A DNA stretch of 64,000 nucleotides from Streptomyces sp. JH34. Lineage in GTDB: Bacteria; Actinomycetota; Actinomycetes; Streptomycetales; Streptomycetaceae. A program made the translations under genes and the position numbers. Location: contig NZ_JAJSOO010000001.1 in assembly GCF_029428875.1 (NCBI RefSeq), positions 2,108,001-2,172,000 of the forward strand, in the 5' to 3' direction. Shown piece by piece: positions 19,686-26,280 of this stretch. The stretch's first letter is position 1, and each line of letters starts with the position of its first letter. The notes under the pieces are model-generated. The model ran no database searches, was not told the DNA's origin, and saw only the letters and a program-made list of their open reading frames with translations.

Positions 19686-21293
19686 TCAGTCGGTGGGCTC
19701 GACTCCGGCCCGCAGCAGGCCGTAGGTGTACGCGTCCTCCAGTGCCTGCCAGGACGCGGCGATGACGTTCTCGGCCACACCGACCGTCGCCCAGTCACCG
19801 GATCCGTCGCCCGTGGTGATCAGCACCCGGGTGGTGGATTCGGTACCGGTGCGGCCTTCCAGGATGCGGACCTTGTAGTCGACCAGCTCCAGCTTCGCGA
19901 GCTGCGGGTAGATCCGCTCCAGACCGACGCGCAGGGCCCGGTCCAGGGCGTTGACCGGTCCGTTGCCCTCGGCGGTGGCGACGATCCGCTCGCCCTTGGC
20001 CCAGAGCTTCACGGTCGCCTCGTTGGCGTGGGTGCCGTCGGGGCGGTTCTCGACGATGGCCCGCCAGGACTCGACGCGGAAGTAGCGGCGGGGCCTGCCC
20101 TCGACCTCGGCGCGCAGCAGCAGTTCGAAGGAGGCGTCGGCCGCCTCGTAGGTGTAGCCCTTCAGTTCGCGCTCCTTGACCCGCGCGACGACCCGGCCGA
20201 CGAGCGCGCGGTCGTCACCCAGGTCGATGCCGAGCTCCTTGCCCTTGAGCTCGATGGAGGCGCGGCCGGCCATGTCGGACACCAGCATCCGCATGGTGTT
20301 GCCCACGCGTTCCGGGTCGATGTGCTGGTAGAGGTCCGGGTCGACCTTGATCGCGGAGGCGTGCAGTCCGGCCTTGTGGGCGAAGGCGGAGACGCCGACG
20401 TACGGCTGGTGGGTGGACGGCGTCAGGTTGACGACCTCGGCGATGGCGTGGGAGACACGGGTCATCTCGGCGAGCGCGCCCTCGTGCAGGACCGTCTTGC
20501 CGTACTTGAGTTCCAGCGCGGCGACGACGGGGAAGAGGTTCGCGTTCCCGACCCGTTCGCCGTAGCCGTTGGCGGTGCACTGCACATGGGTGGCGCCCGC
20601 GTCCACGGCGGCAAGCGTGTTGGCGACGGCGCAGCCCGTGTCGTCCTGGGCGTGGATGCCGATCCGGGCGCCGGTGTCGGCGAGGACGGTGGAGACGACG
20701 GCCTGCACCTGTGCGGGGAGCATCCCGCCGTTGGTGTCGCAGAGGATGACCACGTCGGCGCCGGCCTCGTGGGCGGTGCGCACGACCGCCTTGGCGTACT
20801 CCGGATTCGCGCGGTAGCCGTCGAAGAAGTGCTCGCAGTCGACGAAGACCCGGCGGCCCTGCTCCCGGAGGTGGGCGACGGTGTCGCGGACCATCTCGAG
20901 GTTCTCGTCCAGGGTGGTGCGCAGGGCCAGTTCGACGTGGCGGTCGTGCGACTTGGCGACCAGGGTGATCACCGGGGCCCCGGAGTCCAGGAGCGCCTGG
21001 ACCTGCGGGTCCTCGGAAGCCTTGCCGCCGGCCCTGCGGGTGGCGCCGAAGGCGACGAGCTGGGCGTGCTCGAAGTCGATCTCCTGCTGGGCACGGGCGA
21101 AGAACTCGGTGTCACGGGGGTTGGCGCCGGGCCAGCCGCCCTCGATGAAGCCCACGCCGAAGTCGTCCAGATGCCGGGCAATGGTCAGCTTGTCCGCGAC
21201 CGTCAGGTTGATGCCTTCACGCTGCGCACCGTCGCGCAGGGTGGTGTCGAACACATGGAAGGTGTCGTCGGGGGCCGTGGCCTTGGTGGTCAT
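19686..21293 (-). CDS. cimA: Citramalate synthase
   Basis: A 535-residue enzyme that condenses pyruvate and acetyl-CoA to citramalate, the entry to the threonine-independent isoleucine route. The HMGL-like barrel starts with FDTTLRDGAQREGINL and contains GIHAQDDTGCAVANTLAAVDAG and the HVQCTANGYGERVGNANL motif for metal binding; the C-terminal third is the LeuA-type regulatory dimer domain where isoleucine normally binds. The length fits CimA rather than LeuA. It is preceded by a short Ile-rich leader and an intrinsic terminator, indicating attenuation. The stop is about 150 bp from that of the convergent GH30 gene, with no convincing terminator between. A generic alpha-isopropylmalate synthase annotation is possible but less likely. 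Confidence 0.9.
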   Translation of the reverse strand: MTTKATAPDDTFHVFDTTLRDGAQREGINLTVADKLTIARHLDDFGVGFIEGGWPGANPRDTEFFARAQQEIDFEHAQLVAFGATRRAGGKASEDPQVQALLDSGAPVITLVAKSHDRHVELALRTTLDENLEMVRDTVAHLREQGRRVFVDCEHFFDGYRANPEYAKAVVRTAHEAGADVVILCDTNGGMLPAQVQAVVSTVLADTGARIGIHAQDDTGCAVANTLAAVDAGATHVQCTANGYGERVGNANLFPVVAALELKYGKTVLHEGALAEMTRVSHAIAEVVNLTPSTHQPYVGVSAFAHKAGLHASAIKVDPDLYQHIDPERVGNTMRMLVSDMAGRASIELKGKELGIDLGDDRALVGRVVARVKERELKGYTYEAADASFELLLRAEVEGRPRRYFRVESWRAIVENRPDGTHANEATVKLWAKGERIVATAEGNGPVNALDRALRVGLERIYPQLAKLELVDYKVRILEGRTGTESTTRVLITTGDGSGDWATVGVAENVIAASWQALEDAYTYGLLRAGVEPTD

Positions 21294-21396
21294 GCTGATC
21301 TGACTCCTGTCGGGTGAGCGGATCCGGACGAATCGGCTCCACTTGCCCCCATCCTCTCGCGTGCCTCGCTCCGGCCGTGGTGTGGGCCGGAAAACG

Positions 21397-21422
21397 AAAA
21401 AACCCCTCGCGGGTGCGAGAGG
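21397..21422 (-). terminator. attenuator terminator upstream of cimA
   Basis: In the cimA transcript CCUCUCGC-ACCC-GCGAGGGG folds into an 8-bp stem (one G-U) followed by six U. It lies 104 bp before the cimA start and 55 nt after the stop of a short leader peptide. The U tract and wobble pair make it specific for the minus strand. It shares the 14-nt string GCGAGGGGTTTTTT with the ilvB attenuator. Confidence 0.8.
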
Positions 21423-21449
21423 TCTGCGCGCGGGTCTGGGGCACGATGT

Positions 21450-21477
21450 CCGTTCCGTACGTGGTGATACGGGACGG
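21450..21477 (-). promoter_or_regulatory. hairpin directly after the cimA leader stop codon
   Basis: CCGT-CCCGTA and TACGGA-ACGG-like arms with an 8-nt loop give 9 of 10 pairs. The stem begins at the base next to the leader stop codon, the position of a pause or antiterminator hairpin. The ilvB leader has a hairpin at the equivalent place. Confidence 0.45.
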
Positions 21478-21513
21478 TCACTGCGGACCGGCGCGCCTGC
21501 TGCCGATAATCAT
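21478..21513 (-). CDS. Putative cimA leader peptide (MIIGSRRAGPQ)
   Basis: An 11-codon reading frame with two adjacent isoleucine codons (ATT ATC) right after the start, ending 55 nt before an intrinsic terminator and 184 bp upstream of cimA. ATT is rare in this high-GC genome. Ribosome stalling at these codons when isoleucyl-tRNA is scarce would be expected to favour read-through into cimA. There is no ribosome binding site. An in-frame GTG at 21528 gives a 16-residue version and would sit at the predicted transcription start if CAGACT (21540-21535) is the -10, so translation may be leaderless. Confidence 0.55.
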   Translation of the reverse strand: MIIGSRRAGPQ

Positions 21514-21571
21514 GGCGGACGAGGACACGCGAGCAGTCTGGCACAACGGCGCCACCGGGTCCCGGCCCGTC

Positions 21572-22216
21572 TCAGAATCCGGGCATGACGTGCGTCGCAC
21601 GGGTGCCGGCCCCGGGAGGCGTGAGCGTCTCGTCCGCGTACGTACGCAGCTGCTCCAGCACCTGCTCCCGCCCGGTGCCGGGGATGCCGACGGTGACGTG
21701 CACGCTGAACCCGTCCATCAGGGCCCGCAGCCGGGTCGCGGTCCGGCCCGCCTCGACGGCCCGGAACTCCCCGCGGGCGATGCCGTCGGCCAGCAGCTCC
21801 GTGAGATCGCGGTGCCAGGCGTCCTCGATGGCGGCCTGCCGGGCACGGGCGTCGTCGTCGGCCCCTTGCGAGCGGTTCCAGACCTCGAGCCAGAGCGTCC
21901 AGTGCGGGTCGTGGTGACCGTCGGGGACGTACAGCGCGATGTAGGCGTCGAGCCGCTCGCGTGCGGTGCCGGGCCCGGCGAGCAGGGCCCGGCGCTCGGT
22001 GCCGAGCCGCGCCTCGCTCCACTCCCAGGTCTGCAGCAGCAGCTCGTCCTTGGTACGGAAGTAGTAGAGGAGGTGCCCGCTGCTCATCCCGACCTCGCGG
22101 CCGAGCCCCGCCATCGTGAGCCCGTCGAGTCCGCGCTCGGCGACGGTGGCCATGACGGCGGCGAGGACGTCCTCCCGCGGCGGGGCGATGTTGCGGCGGC
22201 GCGGTGTACGGGGCAC
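21572..22216 (-). CDS. TetR-family transcriptional regulator
   Basis: About 214 residues. The N-terminal helix-turn-helix reads MATVAERGLDGLTMAGLGREVGMSSGHLLYYF, followed by a helical ligand domain of BetI-like type (WLEVWNRSQ). GTG 22216 is preferred, with AGGA nine bases upstream and the start VPRTPRRRNIAPPRED typical of homologues; GTG 22300 would add 28 unlikely residues. It is upstream of cimA in the same direction but separated from it by the attenuator. Its target and ligand are unknown, and no clear palindrome was seen near its own start. Confidence 0.85.
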   Translation of the reverse strand: MPRTPRRRNIAPPREDVLAAVMATVAERGLDGLTMAGLGREVGMSSGHLLYYFRTKDELLLQTWEWSEARLGTERRALLAGPGTARERLDAYIALYVPDGHHDPHWTLWLEVWNRSQGADDDARARQAAIEDAWHRDLTELLADGIARGEFRAVEAGRTATRLRALMDGFSVHVTVGIPGTGREQVLEQLRTYADETLTPPGAGTRATHVMPGF

Positions 22217-22486
22217 GGTCTCGGATCCTGGGCTGTCGCTGCGTGATGCAGTGGATGCCTCCACCGCCGGCAAGATCGTACGGGCGTCGACGGGTGTCAC
22301 CGTGCGGCCGGGAACAGGTCGTCGAACACGACTGCCGGCTCCCCGCGGCCCTCGGGTCGTCGAAGGCGCAGAGGATCACCCCACCGCCGCAGAGGTGCTC
22401 AGGACTCGGACCGGAGCCGGGGACGACGAGGACCGCGCCCCGGCGACGGTGTCCAGGGGCGCGGCCTTCACTGCCGGGGGCCGGGA

Positions 22487-23590
22487 CTAGCCGAGCCGGT
22501 GCATCCAGCCGTGGGTGTCCTCGGCGATGCCGCGCTGGATGTCCAGCAGGCGCTCACGCAGCTTGAGCGTGACCTCGCCGGGCGTGCCGTCGCCCTGGGT
22601 CCACTCGCCGTCCGCGGACTTCACGGTGCCGACGGGCGTGATGACGGCGGCGGTGCCGCAGGCGAAGACCTCGGTGAGGGTGCCGTTCTCGGTGTCGGCG
22701 CGCCACTGGTCGATGGAGACGCGGCCCTCCTCGGAGGTGTAACCGAGGTCGCGTGCGACGGTGAGGAGGGAGTCACGGGTGACGCCGGCGAGCAGCGAGC
22801 CGGTGAGGGAGGGCGTGACGATGCGCTTGCCGCCGTCCTCCTGCCCGTACACGAAGTACAGGTTCATGCCGCCCAGCTCCTCGACCCACTTGTGCTCGAC
22901 GGCGTCGAGGTAGGCGACCTGGTCGCAGCCCTGTGAGGCGGCCTCGGCCTGGGCCAGGAGGGAGGCCGCGTAGTTGCCGCCGGTCTTGGCGTCGCCCATG
23001 CCGCCGGGGACGGCGCGGACCCGGTCCTGGGAGAGCCAGATCGAGACGGGCTTCACCCCACCGGGGAAGTAGGCGCCGGCCGGGGAGGCGATGACGAGGA
23101 ACAGGTACTCGTTGGCCGGGCGGACGCCGAGACCCACCTCGGCGGCGATCATGAACGGACGCAGGTAGAGGGACTCCTCGCCGCCGTGGGCCGGGACCCA
23201 GGCCTGGTCCTGCTGGACCAGGACGTCGCACGCCTCGATGAAGGTCTCGACGGGCAGCGCCGGCATCGCGAGCCGGGCGGCGGACCGCTGGAAGCGGACG
23301 GCGTTGACCTCGGGACGGAAGGTGGCCACCGTGCCGTCGGGCTGCCGGTACGCCTTGAGCCCCTCGAAGATCTCCTGCGCGTAGTGCAGCGTCATGTTCG
23401 CGGGGTCCATCGACAGCGGCCCGTAGGGCACGAGCTGGGCGTCGTGCCAGCCGCGGCCCTCGGTCCAGCGGATGGTCACCATGTGGTCGGTGAAGTGGCG
23501 GCCGAAGCCGGGGCTGGTCAGGATCGCCTCGCGCTCCGCGTCGGACAGCGGGCTGGAGGAGGGCTTGAGCTCGATCGTGGGCGTCGTCAT
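22487..23590 (-). CDS. ilvE: Branched-chain amino acid aminotransferase
   Basis: A 367-residue class IV PLP-dependent aminotransferase that performs the last step of Ile, Leu and Val synthesis and the first of their breakdown. The PLP lysine is in [12 protein letters not shown]; family blocks [14 protein letters not shown] and [17 protein letters not shown] are clear, and the end [19 protein letters not shown] is replaced by the usual actinobacterial [20 protein letters not shown] 23590 is followed by [10 protein letters not shown] as in other Streptomyces. It is monocistronic by layout: about 270 bp to the next gene on each side. A 20-bp motif shared with the leuB upstream region lies 74-93 bp before its start. 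Confidence 0.95.
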   Translation of the reverse strand: MTTPTIELKPSSSPLSDAEREAILTSPGFGRHFTDHMVTIRWTEGRGWHDAQLVPYGPLSMDPANMTLHYAQEIFEGLKAYRQPDGTVATFRPEVNAVRFQRSAARLAMPALPVETFIEACDVLVQQDQAWVPAHGGEESLYLRPFMIAAEVGLGVRPANEYLFLVIASPAGAYFPGGVKPVSIWLSQDRVRAVPGGMGDAKTGGNYAASLLAQAEAASQGCDQVAYLDAVEHKWVEELGGMNLYFVYGQEDGGKRIVTPSLTGSLLAGVTRDSLLTVARDLGYTSEEGRVSIDQWRADTENGTLTEVFACGTAAVITPVGTVKSADGEWTQGDGTPGEVTLKLRERLLDIQRGIAEDTHGWMHRLG

Positions 23591-23663
23591 GAGTGCGTGT
23601 CCTTCACCGGTCTTGTGTGTGATGGACCGCGCTCACGCCCGCTCCCGCCCGGCCTTCACCGGG

Positions 23664-23683
23664 CAGGTAGTAGGACGTCCGAG
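23664..23683. promoter_or_regulatory. BCAA-associated 20-bp motif, copy 1 (upstream of ilvE)
   Basis: CAGGTAGTAGGACGTCCGAG, centred on the perfect palindrome GGACGTCC, occurs 74-93 bp before the ilvE start. A second copy matching 18 of 20 bases lies at 25377-25396 in the opposite orientation. A regulator binding site shared by ilvE and the leuB cluster is one explanation. Confidence 0.4.
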
Positions 23684-23832
23684 CTCCGCCGCGAGCCGCG
23701 GTCCCGCGTTCGATTATCTCCCGGGGGCGGCCCTGCACGAAATGACGTGTTTGCGGCGACGTACACGATGACGTTCGCGCGATGCGAGAACGCGGTCCAG
23801 AGGTCGATGGTGGCACCCGGGGACCGCAGGAA

Positions 23833-23867
23833 GAAGCCGCCGGGTGCGGTTGCGACCCGGCGGCTTC
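23833..23867 (-). terminator. terminator after leuB
   Basis: A perfect 13-bp stem (GAAGCCGCCGGGT with its complement) and 9-nt loop, 18 bp after the leuB stop codon. No T run follows, as is common in this group. Confidence 0.8.
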
Positions 23868-23884
23868 GAAGTGGAGACGTCGGG

Positions 23885-24928
23885 TCAGCTCGCTACGCGT
23901 ACCGCGAGCGCGTCGCCGATCTCGTCGGTGGTGCGCGCCTGCTTGCCGTCACGCTCCGCGAGGTCGGCGGAGACCGCCTCCTCGATGCGCACGGCCTCGG
24001 CCTCGTAGCCGAGGTGGCGCAGCAGGAGGGCGACGGACAGGATCGTGGCGGTCGGGTCCGCCTTGCCCTGGCCCGCGATGTCGGGCGCGGTGCCGTGCAC
24101 CGGCTCGAACATGGAGGGGAAGGCACCCGTCGGGTTGATGTTGCCGGACGCGGCCAGGCCGATGCCGCCGGTCACGGCCGCGGCGAGGTCGGTGAGGATG
24201 TCGCCGAAGAGGTTGTCGGTGACGATGACGTCGAATCGCTCCGGCTGCGTGACGAAGAAGATCGTCGCGGCGTCGACGTGCAGGTAGTCGGTGGTGACCT
24301 CGGGGTACTCGGCCGCGACCTTGTCGAAGGTGTTCTTCCACAGGTGGCCCGCGTACACGAGGACGTTGTTCTTGTGGACCAGCGTCAGCTTCTTGCGCGG
24401 GCGGGCGGCGGCACGCGCGAAGGCGTCGCGCACGACACGCTCGACGCCGTAGGCGGTGTTGACGCTGACCTCGGTGGCGACCTCGTGCTCGGTGCCCGTG
24501 CGCAGGGAACCGCCGTTGCCCGTGTACGGGCCCTCGGTACCCTCCCGGACGACGACGAAGTCGATCTCGGGGCGGCCGGCCAGCGGGGTCGCGGTGTTCG
24601 GGAAGAGCTTCGACGGCCGCAGGTTGATGAAGTGGTCGAAGGCGAAACGCAGCTTCAGCAGGAGTCCCCGCTCCAGCACGCCCGACGGCACGGACGGGTC
24701 GCCGATGGCGCCGAGCAGGATGGCGTCGTGCCCCTTGAGGGCCTCGAGCTCCGCGTCGGGAAGGGTTTCACCGGTGCGGTGCCATCGCTGGGCTCCGAGG
24801 TCGTACTCCTTGGTCTCCAGCTTCACATCCTGCGGGAGAACAGCGTTGAGAACCTTGAGGCCCTGGGTGACGACCTCCTGGCCGATACCGTCGCCGGGGA
24901 TCACTGCGAGATCGATGCTGCGAGACAT
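23885..24928 (-). CDS. leuB: 3-isopropylmalate dehydrogenase
   Basis: A 347-residue enzyme of leucine synthesis that oxidises and decarboxylates 3-isopropylmalate with NAD. The start [15 protein letters not shown], the [11 protein letters not shown] substrate segment, [30 protein letters not shown] and [24 protein letters not shown] motifs are all present. ATG 24928 gives the standard N-terminus ([14 protein letters not shown]); an in-frame extension to 24976 does not look like protein. A 42-residue small gene ends 105 bp upstream in the same direction, so the two may share a transcript. A strong terminator follows. Confidence 0.95.
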   Translation of the reverse strand: MSRSIDLAVIPGDGIGQEVVTQGLKVLNAVLPQDVKLETKEYDLGAQRWHRTGETLPDAELEALKGHDAILLGAIGDPSVPSGVLERGLLLKLRFAFDHFINLRPSKLFPNTATPLAGRPEIDFVVVREGTEGPYTGNGGSLRTGTEHEVATEVSVNTAYGVERVVRDAFARAAARPRKKLTLVHKNNVLVYAGHLWKNTFDKVAAEYPEVTTDYLHVDAATIFFVTQPERFDVIVTDNLFGDILTDLAAAVTGGIGLAASGNINPTGAFPSMFEPVHGTAPDIAGQGKADPTATILSVALLLRHLGYEAEAVRIEEAVSADLAERDGKQARTTDEIGDALAVRVAS

Positions 24929-25033
24929 GACCAGGACCCTAGCCTTCCGTCCCACCCCATGACATTCCGCGTCCACGATGCGGACGGGACGCCTCCCCGC
25001 ACGAGGCGGGCGCCATGAGGCGGGACCGCACCC

Positions 25034-25162
25034 TCAGTGGCCCGTGGAACCGCCGTTGTCCCTGCGGTCGAGAGCCCGCTGCAGGGCAGCGGCGGCGTTC
25101 TTGCGCTCCGACTCGGCGGAGCGGGGGGTGTGGCGGACGCGGCGGACAGTGGTCTGGGCCAT
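25034..25162 (-). CDS. Small basic protein (42 aa) upstream of leuB
   Basis: The protein begins MAQTTVRRVRHTPRSAESE and ends in NGGSTGH. It is Arg-rich, with a single predicted helix (ESERKNAAAALQRALDRR). A good ribosome binding site (AAGGAG, spacing 10) precedes the ATG, and third codon positions are GC-rich as in real genes here. It has no run of Leu, Ile or Val codons and no terminator after it, so it is not an attenuation leader. A small conserved protein of this kind next to leuB is familiar from other Streptomyces, though its function is not known to me. Confidence 0.65.
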   Translation of the reverse strand: MAQTTVRRVRHTPRSAESERKNAAAALQRALDRRDNGGSTGH

Positions 25163-25376
25163 GGGGGGTCAACTCCTTGAGATCGCGTGGATTCCGGGAT
25201 CAGGACGTCGCACGGTGGACGTCGGGATCGGGATTTCGAAGCGCCCGAAGGGGCGGGGAGCGAATGCCGCAGGGGTTGCCTGCATCGGGCACACTCACGC
25301 ACGCCGGTCGCTGGATCAGCGATTCGTTCGGCTCCTACAAAGCTAGGACAGCTCGGCCCGTCTGTCTCTACAGATA

Positions 25377-25396
25377 CTCGGACTTCCTACTATCTG
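25377..25396. promoter_or_regulatory. BCAA-associated 20-bp motif, copy 2 (upstream of the leuB cluster)
   Basis: On the minus strand CAGATAGTAGGAAGTCCGAG, 18 of 20 identical to the copy before ilvE. It lies about 215-235 bp upstream of the small gene that precedes leuB. The core GGAAGTCC is a less perfect version of the palindrome in copy 1. Confidence 0.4.
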
Positions 25397-25442
25397 AGAC
25401 GGCCGGAGCGGACGGTCCGTGCCGCGGAACCGGTATCGGGCC

Positions 25443-26042
25443 TCAGAGACCGACCGTGAGCTGGGCCTCGATGTGCGCGCGCAGGACTCCGGCCATGTCC
25501 GTGGTGCAGTCGCTGAGCAGCCACTGCACCTGGAGCCCGTCCATGAGGGCGATCAGCTGCGGGCCGGCGGCGTCGGGAACGACGCCGGCCCGCAGCGCGC
25601 CCTCCAGGCGCGCCTGTTCGTAGGCGAGCCGGGCGCCCGCCACCGAGTTCTCGTAGCGGCGCACGAAGTATTTGTGGGCGGGGTGGTCGGCGGCCGTCGC
25701 CTCGGCGGAGACCACCGAGAAAAGTTCGACGATCCCCCGCCGCGCGGAGTTCAGCGCGGCCAGCTCGGCGAACCGTCTCAGCCGTCCGACGCCCGTGGTG
25801 CCGCCGAGGGAGAGCCACTCGTCGTCCACGTCGTCGCGGTGTTCGAGCACCGCGAGCAGGAGCGCCTCCTTGGTCGGGAAGTGGTGCAGCAGGCCGGTGT
25901 GGGAGATGCCGCACCGGGTCGCGATCACCCTGAGCGAGGCGCCCCGGTAGCCCGCCTCACCGAACAGGGCCATGGCCTGGTCGAGGATCTCCCGCCGCTT
26001 GGCGCGGCCCTTCGCGTAGCCACGGGGCACTTCGGCCGTCAC
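25443..26042 (-). CDS. TetR-family transcriptional regulator (divergent from GH3 gene)
   Basis: A 199-residue regulator. The helix-turn-helix is ILDQAMALFGEAGYRGASLRVIATRCGISHTGLLHHF and is followed by a TetR ligand domain (LNSARRGIVELFSVVSAEATAADHPAHKYFVRRY). It is divergent from the GH3 beta-glycosidase gene at 26281, and a 22-bp interrupted palindrome lies over the probable GH3 promoter. Repression of the hydrolase, relieved by a sugar-derived or aglycone ligand, is the simplest reading. TetR control of a glycoside hydrolase is less common than LacI or ROK control. The ATG at 26042 gives the usual short N-terminal arm. Confidence 0.9.
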   Translation of the reverse strand: MTAEVPRGYAKGRAKRREILDQAMALFGEAGYRGASLRVIATRCGISHTGLLHHFPTKEALLLAVLEHRDDVDDEWLSLGGTTGVGRLRRFAELAALNSARRGIVELFSVVSAEATAADHPAHKYFVRRYENSVAGARLAYEQARLEGALRAGVVPDAAGPQLIALMDGLQVQWLLSDCTTDMAGVLRAHIEAQLTVGL

Positions 26043-26215
26043 TCGCCACTCTCCCGGTCCGCCGGCGTGGTCCGGCCGGCACTTCGGTGCGTCAGGTTCC
26101 CATGCGACCCCACGGACGGCGCCCTCGGCGGCTCCGCCCGCCGGAGGACCGGTTCCACGGGGACCGGACCGCTCCGCCCCGGGATCCTTTCCACGGGCGT
26201 TCCGAATTCCCGAAG

Positions 26216-26237
26216 ATACTTACCAGGTGGTCGGTAT
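26216..26237. promoter_or_regulatory. TetR-type operator over the GH3 promoter
   Basis: ATAC-tt-ACCA-gg-TGGT-cg-GTAT: a 22-bp palindrome in which 8 of 11 position pairs are complementary. It overlaps the possible -35 (TTACCA, 26220-26225) of a promoter with TATGGT (26244-26249) as -10, an ideal place for repression by the divergent TetR protein. Confidence 0.65.
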
Positions 26238-26280
26238 TGACTCTATGGTGAAGGCGAACCGTGTCGCGAAAGGACCTCCC

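Noticed and set aside
22430..22486. Possible terminator after ilvE (GCCCCGGC with GCCGGGGGC)
   Set aside because: The pairing needs a bulge and a loop of about 30 nt, so it is not convincing.
23609..23640. Short frame [10 protein letters not shown] upstream of ilvE as a possible attenuation leader
   Set aside because: It has no Ile, Leu or extra Val codons of note, and no T-tract terminator lies between it and ilvE.
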